Shown here: positions 1-8,811 of the stretch, piece after piece
Position numbering within the stretch: the stretch's first letter is position 1
Layout of the letters: each line of letters opens with the position of its first letter
Assembly: GCA_934572445.1 (NCBI GenBank)
Contig: CAKTLD010000019.1
Coordinates: 1-23,897 of the forward strand
Reading direction: 5' to 3'
DNA: 23,897 nt
DNA from: an uncultured Oscillospiraceae bacterium
GTDB taxonomy: Bacteria > Bacillota > Clostridia > Oscillospirales > Oscillospiraceae
The notes under the pieces: generated by a model
Seen by the model: the letters and a program-made list of their open reading frames with translations, nothing else
Told to the model about the DNA's origin: nothing
Database searches by the model: none
Position numbers and translations under genes: made by a program

Positions 1-2322
<2,322 letters not shown>

Positions 2323-2325
2323 TCG

Positions 2326-2341
2326 ACCACTTGTAAGTGGT
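2326..2341 (+). repeat. Short hairpin just after the secA stop
   Basis: ACCACTT and AAGTGGT form a perfect 7-bp inverted repeat with a 2-base centre, four bases after the secA stop codon. It is the first of five inverted repeats packed before pgeF. A T-run follows only weakly (CATTTTC), so it may be part of the secA 3' end or of a repeat element rather than a clean terminator. Confidence 0.5.
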
Positions 2342-2351
2342 GGAACATTTT

Positions 2352-2414
2352 CCCCCAACACCTGGGGGCGCGGATCAAAGGGGGTATTCTCTTCGAGAAG
2401 AGAATACCCCCTTT
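2352..2414. repeat. Composite two-hairpin intergenic repeat, copy 1
   Basis: A small hairpin (CCCCCA 2352-2357 with TGGGGG 2363-2368) is followed by GCGC and then a perfect 17-bp inverted repeat, AAAGGGGGTATTCTCTT (2377-2393) and its complement (2398-2414), around the loop CGAG. A related composite lies at 18832-18895 in the opposite orientation, sharing GGGGCGC, an A-rich spacer and the GGGG..TTCTCTT/AAGAGAA stem. The strong stem with short T-run could terminate secA transcription, but the shared architecture suggests a dispersed repeat family. Confidence 0.7.
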
Positions 2415-2445
2415 GGCCCCACGCAGCCCCATGGGCTGTATTCCC

Positions 2446-2469
2446 CCGCCGCCCTGGGGAGGGCGGCGG
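2446..2469. repeat. GC-rich hairpin upstream of pgeF
   Basis: CCGCCGCCCT (2446-2455) and AGGGCGGCGG (2460-2469) form a perfect 10-bp stem around GGGG. No T-run follows, so it is not a normal intrinsic terminator. A smaller hairpin, GCACC-CCTT-GGTGC (2477-2490), sits between it and the pgeF ribosome binding site (AGGAGG 2497-2502), so the pgeF leader would be heavily structured if transcription reads through from upstream. Confidence 0.55.
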
Positions 2470-2510
2470 CATCTCCGCACCCCTTGGTGCAGAAATAGGA
2501 GGCACTTTTG

Positions 2511-3332
2511 ATGTCTTTCACCGAACACAACGTAAACGGTCTCATCTATGACACGTCCGACGTGCTCGCCGCGGCGGGCGGCGCCGTCCATGCCTTCACA
2601 ACGCGGCACGGCGGCGTGAGTCCCGCACCGTTCGACTCGCTCAACTTTGCCGACAATCGCGGCGACACGGCAGAAAACCTGCTGGAAAACTACCGTCGTC
2701 TCGGCGCGGCCGTGGGCTTTGACGCAGGCCGTGCCGTCGGCTGCCGCCAGATCCACTCCGACCTCGTGCGCGTGGCGCACGCGGAGGACGCGGGCAGGAT
2801 CCTCTGGAACGACCGCCCCTATGACGCTGACGCGCTCATCACGAATGAAACGGATCTTCCCCTGTTCGTCTACGGCACGGACTGCTGCGTCATCACGCTC
2901 TACGACCCCACCTCGCGCTGCATCGGCGCGGTCCACGCCGGCTGGCGCGGCGCGGCGGCCGGTATCGCGCTCAAGGCGGCGGTGTCGATGATGAGCTACT
3001 ACGGCGCCGAACCCTATACGCTGCGCGCCGCCATCGGTCCGGCCATCGGCAAGTGCTGCTTTGAGGTCGACCGCGACGTGGCCGATCAGTTCTTTGCCCT
3101 GCTGGACCCTGCCGTGGATGAGCGCATCGAGCAGCGCGGCGAAAAATACCACATCGACCTGAAGGACATCAACCGCCTGTGGCTGCTGCGCGCCGGCATC
3201 GACCCCTCGCACATCGACGTGCATCCCGATTGCACCAAATGCCATCCCGAGCGCTACTGGTCCCACCGCGCGATGGGCGAGCGGCGCGGCGGCATGGCCG
3301 CGGCCATCTGCATGAAGGAGGGCGCGCGATGA
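2511..3332 (+). CDS. pgeF: Peptidoglycan editing factor family protein (DUF152/YfiH, laccase-like fold)
   Basis: This 273-residue protein belongs to the YfiH/PgeF family, earlier called polyphenol oxidase or laccase domain proteins. Members have been reported both to remove mis-incorporated L-Ser from peptidoglycan precursors and to act as purine nucleoside phosphorylases, so the exact reaction here is open. Family signatures are HGGVS near the N-terminus, CRQIHSD, TDCCVITLYDP carrying the conserved metal-site Cys, VHAGWRG carrying the conserved His, and the C-terminal CTKCHPERYWSHR followed by RRGGMAA. The ATG at 2511 was chosen over an in-frame TTG at 2508 because AGGAGG (2497-2502) sits 8 bases before it. 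Its stop overlaps the next start (ATGA at 3329-3332), pointing to translational coupling with the lipoprotein gene. Length is normal for the family. Confidence in family is high; in substrate, low. Confidence 0.92.
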   Translation: MSFTEHNVNGLIYDTSDVLAAAGGAVHAFTTRHGGVSPAPFDSLNFADNRGDTAENLLENYRRLGAAVGFDAGRAVGCRQIHSDLVRVAHAEDAGRILWNDRPYDADALITNETDLPLFVYGTDCCVITLYDPTSRCIGAVHAGWRGAAAGIALKAAVSMMSYYGAEPYTLRAAIGPAIGKCCFEVDRDVADQFFALLDPAVDERIEQRGEKYHIDLKDINRLWLLRAGIDPSHIDVHPDCTKCHPERYWSHRAMGERRGGMAAAICMKEGAR

Positions 3333-4873
3333 CGCGCCGCCGTCTTTGCGCGCTGCTGTGCGCGCTTGTGCTCATGCTGCCGCTCTCCGGCTGCTGGTCG
3401 GATGATACCGCCGATGACGGCGGCGACTTCTGGGACGACAGCCTCATCGGCGGCACAGATGTGCCGGACGAACCCGCCGCCACACCGATCACCGCCTTCA
3501 CCCTGCCCTACCTGCAGGGCGGCAGCTTTGACCCCGTCACCTGCCCCGACGGGATGCAGCAGGTCGTCGGCGCGCTGCTCTACGAAGGATTATTCACCCT
3601 CGACGAGAGCTTTGCGCCGCAGGAGGTCCTGTGCAGCCGCTATGAGCACAACGACGCCTTCACAAGCTACACCTTTTACCTGCGCGAGGGCGTCACCTTT
3701 TCCGACGGCTCGCCGCTGACAGCGGCGGATGCGCTTGCCGCTCTGCGCCGTGCCGCGCAGAGCGAGCGCTACGGCGCGCGCTTTGCCAACGTATCCTCCA
3801 TGCGCACCTCGAGCGGCGCGCTCGTCATCGCGCTCACGCGCGCGGACAGCGCCTTCCCCGCCCTGCTGGATATCCCCATCGTCAAGTCCGGCTCGGAGAA
3901 GAACGCCGTGCCGCTCGGCACGGGCCCGTATCTTTATGTCACTGACGGTGACGGCGCGCATCTGCAGCGCAGCGGCGAGTGGTGGCAGGGCAAGGCCCTG
4001 CCGCTCGAGCGCATCGAGCTGCACGCCGTCAAGGACGCCGACACCGCCTCCTACCTCTTTTCCTCGCGTGAGGTACACCTGCTTGCCGCCGACCTCACCG
4101 GCGGCTCGCTGGAGCTGCCCTCCGCCGACACATTGCTGACCGATTATCCGAGCGCGAACATGATCTATCTCGGCTTCAACACGCAGCGCGCGCCGCTCTC
4201 CGACGCCTCGCTGCGCGCCGCCATCGCCGGCGCGTTCGACCGCGGCACCATCGTCTCCGGCTATCTCGCGGGCCACGCGGAGGCTGTTCGCTTCCCCATT
4301 GCGCCGCACGCCGCTGTTTATCCGCAGGAGCTCGCATTGACGCTGGCCTCTCCCGACCTCTCCGCCGCTTTGAGCGCCGCAGGTGTCACGGAGGAGCGCC
4401 CGCGCACGCTGACCATCCTCGTCTGCGAGGATGACCGCTTCAAGGTCTCCATCGCCGAGTATCTCAGCCGCACGCTGACGCGGGATGCCCTGACGGTCAC
4501 GGTGCGCGCCCTGCCGTGGAACGACTATCTCACGGCACTTGAGAGCGGTATCTTCGACCTCTACCTCGGCGAGGTGCGCCTGACGGCGGATTGGGACATT
4601 TCTTCGCTCGTGCGTGCGGATGGCGCGCTGAACTACGGCCGCTATGCCGACGAGCAGTGCGAGACGCTGCTGGACGCCTTCCTTGCAAATGAAACGGAGC
4701 AGACCGCCGCCGCGCTCTGTCGTCACCTCGGGCAAAACGCCCCCATTGCGCCCATTTCCTTCAAAGCCGCCTCCCTGCTCACGCCCGAAGGGCTTGCGGA
4801 CGGACTCTCACCCACGGTCTCCTCGCCGTTCTACGGCTTCGAGCGCTGGACGTTCCGCTTTGACGAAGGATGA
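3329..4873 (+). CDS. Extracellular solute-binding lipoprotein, family 5 (peptide/nickel-type)
   Basis: A 514-residue lipoprotein of the SBP_bac_5 family, which captures oligopeptides or similar ligands outside the cell for an ABC importer. The N-terminus has RRR, a hydrophobic core and a lipobox L19-S-G-C22, so Cys22 should be lipidated after signal peptidase II cleavage. An acidic linker (DDTADDGGDFWDD) follows. Family features are VGALLYEGLFTLDESFAPQ, a Y-x-F-x-LREGVTFSDGSPLTAADALAALRR block near residue 105, and the mid-domain stretch YLGFNTQRAPLSDASLRAAIAGAFDR. AAGGAG (3315-3320) lies 8 bases before the ATG, which overlaps the pgeF stop. No permease or ATPase gene for a peptide importer is adjacent, so it is an orphan binding protein that must borrow a transporter or serve as a sensor. 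The ligand cannot be told from sequence. Confidence 0.9.
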   Translation: MTRRRLCALLCALVLMLPLSGCWSDDTADDGGDFWDDSLIGGTDVPDEPAATPITAFTLPYLQGGSFDPVTCPDGMQQVVGALLYEGLFTLDESFAPQEVLCSRYEHNDAFTSYTFYLREGVTFSDGSPLTAADALAALRRAAQSERYGARFANVSSMRTSSGALVIALTRADSAFPALLDIPIVKSGSEKNAVPLGTGPYLYVTDGDGAHLQRSGEWWQGKALPLERIELHAVKDADTASYLFSSREVHLLAADLTGGSLELPSADTLLTDYPSANMIYLGFNTQRAPLSDASLRAAIAGAFDRGTIVSGYLAGHAEAVRFPIAPHAAVYPQELALTLASPDLSAALSAAGVTEERPRTLTILVCEDDRFKVSIAEYLSRTLTRDALTVTVRALPWNDYLTALESGIFDLYLGEVRLTADWDISSLVRADGALNYGRYADEQCETLLDAFLANETEQTAAALCRHLGQNAPIAPISFKAASLLTPEGLADGLSPTVSSPFYGFERWTFRFDEG

Positions 4874-4913
4874 CGCCCGTGACGAATCATAATTTATGGA
4901 AGAGAGAGCGGTC

Positions 4914-5822
4914 ATGCAAATCAGTCAGTTTTTTCTGAATAGAGACATCAAAGGCGCTATTGCCTACATGCGCGATCACGAGGAATTCAAGGACTTGCTT
5001 CCTGCGTATGCGGCGATTTTCGAAGATCGCAAATACCGCACATACGAAATACCGGGCAATCTCAATGACCTCCTGCGGCCATATCAGATCTATTTCCGCG
5101 ATGTCTTTTATTGCGGCTTACCGGAAACCGAGGCCGCAGACAAGCTGCTATCGCAGCTGAAAACGCTCCTGGATATGCCGGATGCGGAGGAAGCGCTTCT
5201 GGCGGAGCGGCTTCAGGCGGCATTTGAGGCGGGGGGCTATCATGCGCTTTTCGGAAAAACGCAGGGATATTACGGCCCGTATATCTGGCGGGATACGATC
5301 CCGGCCGTCTACTCCGTCGAGCTGCCGGACGGAACGGCGGAATATACCGTCAACATTCTCAAAGGCTTTGTATTCCGAAGCTGGATGGATTATCTGACCT
5401 TCGGCCGGTACGGTACGGGCGGCTGGGCTTCTCCCGACGGCACGATCAACTGCATTGAACAGGCGTATGACTTTGAGAGCGAGCGGTTTCTGGTTTCCCT
5501 TCTGAAGCACGAGGCGCAGCATGCCGCAGATATGAAGCAATTCCCGGGAATCGCCCCGGCAGAGCTGGAATACCGGGCAAAGCTGGTGGAGCTCCATTAC
5601 TCCGGCGATCCGGGACTGCTGCAGAAGTTCTTATCGGAAGCGGATGAAAGCAAAACCGGCGACAGTCACGCGATGGCTTCCGTAAAGATCAGACGCGAGT
5701 TTGCGGACACGAATCCGGCGGAACTCTCCCGCATCCAGTCGCACGCGCTGGAGCTGCTTCGTGCACATACGAAAGAGATGGAAGAAAAATACCGGAAACC
5801 GGAAATCGTGTCCCACGGTTGA
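4914..5822 (+). CDS. Uncharacterised protein with HEAQH zinc-protease-like motif
   Basis: I do not recognise this 302-residue protein. It has no signal peptide or membrane segment, so it is probably cytoplasmic. The N-terminal third is helical and resembles the start of a repeat-type helical protein (QFFLNRDIKGAIAYMRDHEEF). A clear HExxH motif, H199-E-A-Q-H203, is followed by E217 and E219 in AELEYRAKLVEL, as expected for a gluzincin-like zinc site, but catalysis is inference. The ATG at 4914 is preferred because purine-rich GAGAGAG lies before it; an in-frame ATG at 4896 has no ribosome binding site and would add six residues. It starts 40 bases after the lipoprotein gene and may be co-transcribed. 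Base composition looks lower in GC, with more AAA, GAA and ATT codons than its neighbours, which hints at separate acquisition. The product is followed by a shared terminator. Confidence 0.72.
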   Translation: MQISQFFLNRDIKGAIAYMRDHEEFKDLLPAYAAIFEDRKYRTYEIPGNLNDLLRPYQIYFRDVFYCGLPETEAADKLLSQLKTLLDMPDAEEALLAERLQAAFEAGGYHALFGKTQGYYGPYIWRDTIPAVYSVELPDGTAEYTVNILKGFVFRSWMDYLTFGRYGTGGWASPDGTINCIEQAYDFESERFLVSLLKHEAQHAADMKQFPGIAPAELEYRAKLVELHYSGDPGLLQKFLSEADESKTGDSHAMASVKIRREFADTNPAELSRIQSHALELLRAHTKEMEEKYRKPEIVSHG

Positions 5823-5885
5823 CCGCAGCCTTCATTTTATCGCAATGCCCCCCCTACAGCACAGTTTTCCTTTTGCAGCAGCGAA

Positions 5886-5922
5886 AAAGCGCCTCCGCAT
5901 ACGAAGCAGAGGCGCTTTCTTT
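5886..5922. terminator. Bidirectional terminator between the HEAQH gene and lexA
   Basis: AAAGCGCCTC (5886-5895) pairs with GAGGCGCTTT (5909-5918), with an interrupted inner stem. CTTTT follows on the + strand, and the A-run at 5884-5888 gives a T-run on the - strand. It sits between two convergent genes and can serve both. Confidence 0.85.
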
Positions 5923-5930
5923 TGTTCCTT

Positions 5931-6575
5931 TTAATACTGCCGCACCACGGCGACGACTCTGCCCAAGATCGTGCTCTCGCGGCCGTCGATAGGCTGATAG
6001 TCCGGATTCGCAGGCAGCAGCCAGACCTCGCCGTTCCTGCGGCTGAGCGTCTTGACCGTAGCCTCGTCGCCCAGCAGCGCAACGACGATCTGCCCGTTCT
6101 GCGCCGTGGGCTGGCGGTGAACGACGACCAGATCGTCCGGCAGGATACCGACGCCGAGCATCGATTCCCCACGCACGCGCAGGGCAAAATACTCTTCGTC
6201 GTGCCCGCCGGTGTCAAACGTCAGGTAATCCTCGATACATTCCTGCGCCAGGATCGGACTGCCCGCGGCAACGTTGCCGACGATGGGGACCTGACGGCGG
6301 CGGGGCTGCTCGGTCTCTTCTGTCCGCATCTGCGGCGCGGGAACGGCGGGGACCGCCTGCGGCGTCTTCTTCAGCGCGATGGCGCGGCCCTTGCCCGCGC
6401 CCTTTTCAATGAGCCCCAGCTCCTCCAGATGCTTGATGTGGAAATGGACCGTGGAGGGCGACTTGAGCCCCAGCGCCTCGCCGATCTCGCGCACGGAGGG
6501 CGCGTAGCCCTGGCGGGTGATGCTCTCGACGATATAATCGTATACGCGCTGCTGCATTCTGGACAGTTTTTCCAT
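5931..6575 (-). CDS. lexA: SOS response repressor LexA
   Basis: LexA represses DNA-repair genes and cuts itself when activated RecA filaments form. The 214-residue protein has an N-terminal winged helix-turn-helix (MQQRVYDYIVESITRQGYAP, SVREIGEALGLKSPSTVHFH), a Pro/Glu-rich linker, and the S24 self-cleavage domain. Visible are the cleavage site A104-G105 in GNVAAGSPI, the catalytic Ser138 in RGESML, and Lys175 in EATVKTL. The ATG at 6575 was chosen because homologues begin at MEKLSRMQ and GGAAGGGG lies just upstream; the frame stays open for 42 further codons that read through the promoter region and are not protein-like. Length is typical. It stands alone, divergent from the GntR operon, and is followed by the bidirectional terminator. 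The upstream region lacks a clean CGAAC-N4-GTTCG DinR box. Confidence 0.97.
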   Translation of the reverse strand: MEKLSRMQQRVYDYIVESITRQGYAPSVREIGEALGLKSPSTVHFHIKHLEELGLIEKGAGKGRAIALKKTPQAVPAVPAPQMRTEETEQPRRRQVPIVGNVAAGSPILAQECIEDYLTFDTGGHDEEYFALRVRGESMLGVGILPDDLVVVHRQPTAQNGQIVVALLGDEATVKTLSRRNGEVWLLPANPDYQPIDGRESTILGRVVAVVRQY

Positions 6576-6609
6576 TCCGGTGCGCCCCTTCCCATATTTG
6601 TTCGTATCT

Positions 6610-6637
6610 ATGATACCACATTTTCCGGAAAATGCAA
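6610..6637 (-). promoter_or_regulatory. Candidate lexA promoter with palindrome in its spacer
   Basis: On the - strand TTGCAT (6632-6637) and TATCAT (6610-6615) are 16 bases apart, about 35 bases before the lexA start. The spacer is almost filled by a perfect 14-bp palindrome, ATTTTCCGGAAAAT (6620-6633), a natural place for a repressor. A CGAAC half-site lies at 6600-6604, just downstream of the -10. Confidence 0.5.
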
Positions 6638-6719
6638 CATCTGTTTCATGTTTTATGTAAAATTCTTTTTCTCTGTCCAGCAGACAGAAAAGTTTTCTCA
6701 ACTTTTTTGCGCAAAGGGG

Positions 6720-6748
6720 TTGACAAATGCTTCTCCATGTATTATTGT
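6720..6748 (+). promoter_or_regulatory. Sigma-A-type promoter of the GntR-ABC operon
   Basis: A perfect -35 TTGACA (6720-6725) is followed after 17 bases by TATTGT (6743-6748). The expected start point is near 6755, inside the operator-like palindrome, and the GntR start codon is at 6789. Confidence 0.75.
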
Positions 6749-6752
6749 ACTA

Positions 6753-6770
6753 ATCACTTAATACAGTGAT
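6753..6770. promoter_or_regulatory. Operator-like palindrome in front of gntR
   Basis: ATCACT (6753-6758) and AGTGAT (6765-6770) form a perfect inverted repeat with a 6-base centre TAATAC. It covers the predicted transcription start, just after the -10, which suits autorepression by the GntR protein encoded next. That the GntR protein binds it is inference. Confidence 0.6.
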
Positions 6771-6788
6771 ACAGCAAGGAGGATCATC

Positions 6789-7157
6789 ATGGAGTGGAAC
6801 TTCCGCAATGATCTACCGATCTACTCCCAGCTCACGCAGCGGCTTACGGAAGCCATCATCTCGGGCATCTACGCGCCGGGTGAAAAGCTCCCCTCAGTGC
6901 GCGACCTTGCGCTGGAGGCCGGCGTCAACCCCAACACGGTACAGCGCGCGCTCGCCGAGCTTGAGCGCGATGGGCTGGTGTTCACCCAGCGCACGTCGGG
7001 ACGGTTCGTCACGGAAAATGAAAGCATGATCGTAAACGCCAGGCTGCGCCTGGCTGACGAGCGGGTGGAGGCGTTTCTCCGCTCGATGAAAACGCTTGGC
7101 TGCGGGAAGGAAGAGGTCCTCTCCCTGATCGCACAGGCAAAGGAGGAAGAGAAATGA
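6789..7157 (+). CDS. GntR family transcriptional regulator, YtrA subfamily
   Basis: A 122-residue DNA-binding protein with an N-terminal GntR winged helix (IYSQLTQRLTEAIISGIYAP, GEKLPSVRDLALEAGVNPNT, VQRALAELERDGLVFTQRTSG, about residues 11-76) and only a short helical tail of about 45 residues. Such a short tail is the mark of YtrA-type regulators, which usually control the ABC transporter encoded next to them. AAGGAGG (6776-6782) lies 6 bases before the ATG. The stop overlaps the start of the ATPase gene (ATGA at 7154-7157), so regulator, ATPase and permease form one coupled operon. A TTGACA promoter and an operator-like palindrome precede it, consistent with autorepression. The effector is unknown; relatives respond to cell-wall antibiotics, but this is not shown here. 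Confidence 0.93.
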   Translation: MEWNFRNDLPIYSQLTQRLTEAIISGIYAPGEKLPSVRDLALEAGVNPNTVQRALAELERDGLVFTQRTSGRFVTENESMIVNARLRLADERVEAFLRSMKTLGCGKEEVLSLIAQAKEEEK

Positions 7158-7849
7158 GTATTCTGGAATGTAAGGCGCTGACGAAGAACTACGGCGCCAA
7201 ATCCGCGCTCGACACGGTCGATCTCACGATCGAGCCCGGGCGCATCGTGGGCCTGCTCGGCCCCAACGGCAGCGGCAAGACGACGCTCATCAAGCTCGCC
7301 AACGGGCTTCTGACGCCGACGTCGGGCGAGCTTCTGATCGACGGCAATAAGCCCGGCCGCGCGACGAAGTCCATCGTCTCATACCTGCCTGACCGCAACA
7401 CGCTGCCCGGCTGGATGACCGTTGCGCAGACGCTCGACTATTACGAGGATTTCTACGCGGATTTCCGCCGCGGCCTTGCCGAGTCGATGCTGCTGAATCT
7501 CGGCCTTGACCGCGCACAGCGCGTCAAGACTCTCTCCAAGGGCATGCGCGAAAAGGTGCAGCTCATCCTCACGATGAGCCGTCAGGCAAGGCTGTACCTG
7601 CTCGATGAGCCGATCGGCGGCGTTGATCCCGCCACGCGCGACTACATCCTGCGCACGATCATCAGCAACTACAGCGAGGATGCGGCGGTCGTCATCTCCA
7701 CGCACCTGATCGCCGATGTGGAGCAGGTGCTCGACGAGGTCGTGTTCCTGCGCGAGGGCAAGGTGATGCTCCACGAGAGCGTGGAGACCATCCGCGATGA
7801 AAAGGGCAAGAGCGTTGACGAGCTCTTCCGGGAGGTGTTCAGATGTTAA
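7154..7849 (+). CDS. ABC transporter ATP-binding protein (YtrB-like)
   Basis: A 231-residue ATPase subunit that would power the adjacent permease. It shows the Walker A motif G36-PNGSGKTT, a signature loop LSKGMREKVQL (from residue 127), Walker B LYLLDEP (147-153) with IGGVDP as D-loop, and the switch His in VISTHLI. The usual Q-loop region reads VSYLPDRNTLPGW and has no obvious Gln. Start overlaps the gntR stop, and its own stop overlaps the permease start (7843-7849), so the three are translated as a coupled unit. By family this resembles exporters of the EcsA/YtrB kind used in antibiotic stress or membrane homeostasis; direction and cargo cannot be read from sequence. Confidence 0.94.
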   Translation: MSILECKALTKNYGAKSALDTVDLTIEPGRIVGLLGPNGSGKTTLIKLANGLLTPTSGELLIDGNKPGRATKSIVSYLPDRNTLPGWMTVAQTLDYYEDFYADFRRGLAESMLLNLGLDRAQRVKTLSKGMREKVQLILTMSRQARLYLLDEPIGGVDPATRDYILRTIISNYSEDAAVVISTHLIADVEQVLDEVVFLREGKVMLHESVETIRDEKGKSVDELFREVFRC

Positions 7850-8655
7850 GTAAGCTGATCAAGCACGAATTCCGTGCAACGAGCCGCATCATGTGGCCCG
7901 TATTCTTTGGGATGCTGGCGCTGACCGTGCTGATGCGCGTGTCGCTGCCGCTGACGAATCATGATTCCTGGGTACTGCAGCTCATTGCCGTTCTGCTCGT
8001 GATGGGCTACGGCTTCGGCCTCCTCGCGCTGGCCTTTGCGCCGCTGGTGCTCTCCGCCTGCCGCTGGCGCGACCATGTGCTCAAGGATGAAGGCTACCTC
8101 ACGCTGACGCTCCCCGTGAGCGTACACGAGCTGCTCGCCTCCAAGCTCATCGTCGCCGCTGTGTGGTACGCCGCAGCGTTCCTCGTCGGCATCCTCTCGC
8201 TGATGCTCGGTGTGGCCGGCTGGAGCGACCTTCAGTATGTGCCCGAATTCTTCGGCGACTTCTTCATGATGTTCTTCAAAATGGATGCCGCCCTGCGCGG
8301 CCACACGATGCTCATTCTGCTCGAGCTGCTGGGCAACTTCGTGTTTCTTGTCTCCGCTGCGTCGCTCGTAGTGTATGCCGCCTATTCCATCGGCTACAGC
8401 TTCAACAAGCGCAAAACGCTCTGGACGGTCATCCTTGTCTTCGTCTTTTATCAGATCGCGCAGTTCACCGCCATCTACATGATCGGCCTGTTCGTCAACG
8501 CCAATCCCGGCTTCTGGAACGCGCTGGATGCCTACAACGCGCCCAAGGGGCTCGAGCTGCTGCTCCTGTGGGGCATATTCGGCGAGCTTCTCTTCTGCGC
8601 GGCGGGCTATGCCGTGACGTGGTACTTCACCACCAAAAAACTGAATCTCGAGTAA
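7843..8655 (+). CDS. ABC transporter permease, six-helix ABC-2-like
   Basis: A 270-residue integral membrane protein and the likely partner of the preceding ATPase. It begins with a cytoplasmic amphipathic stretch (MLSKLIKHEFRATSR), as ABC-2 type permeases often do, and has about six hydrophobic segments: near residues 17-36, 45-75, 100-128, 145-185, 195-222 and 238-262. A cytoplasmic loop (RWRDHVLKDEGYLTLTLP) links helices two and three; LTLTLPVS-type loops are seen in other permeases of this Clostridial group. The start lies inside the 3' end of the ATPase gene, in a different frame. A strong terminator follows 11 bases after the stop, closing the operon. Confidence 0.88.
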   Translation: MLSKLIKHEFRATSRIMWPVFFGMLALTVLMRVSLPLTNHDSWVLQLIAVLLVMGYGFGLLALAFAPLVLSACRWRDHVLKDEGYLTLTLPVSVHELLASKLIVAAVWYAAAFLVGILSLMLGVAGWSDLQYVPEFFGDFFMMFFKMDAALRGHTMLILLELLGNFVFLVSAASLVVYAAYSIGYSFNKRKTLWTVILVFVFYQIAQFTAIYMIGLFVNANPGFWNALDAYNAPKGLELLLLWGIFGELLFCAAGYAVTWYFTTKKLNLE

Positions 8656-8666
8656 GCGATCATCGA

Positions 8667-8711
8667 AAAAGCAGCCGCGTAAAAACGCCGTTCGTTTTTC
8701 CGGCTGCTTTT
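8667..8711 (+). terminator. Terminator of the GntR-ABC operon
   Basis: AAAAGCAGCCG (8667-8677) pairs with CGGCTGCTTTT (8701-8711), and an inner stem AAAAACG/CGTTTTT (8681-8699) extends the hairpin. The T-run overlaps the right arm. The A-rich left side means it could also work on the opposite strand, although no convergent gene needs it. Confidence 0.88.
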
Positions 8712-8744
8712 CTGCACCCTTTTTTCGGAAAAATTTTGCGGCAA

Positions 8745-8774
8745 TTGAAAATTATGTCAACTATCTGCTATGGT
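8745..8774 (+). promoter_or_regulatory. Weak candidate promoter of the Bce-type ABC operon
   Basis: TTGAAA (8745-8750) and TATGGT (8769-8774) are 18 bases apart, 38 bases before the ATPase start codon. The match is moderate, and no two-component operator could be recognised. Confidence 0.35.
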
Positions 8775-8811
8775 ATTGCGGTCAGATGACCGCTCGGAAA
8801 GGAGTATTTCT

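Noticed and set aside
6591..6604. CGAAC-AAAT-ATGGG as a possible DinR/LexA box on the - strand
   Set aside because: Only the left half matches; the right half has none of the expected GTTCG, so I do not call it an operator.
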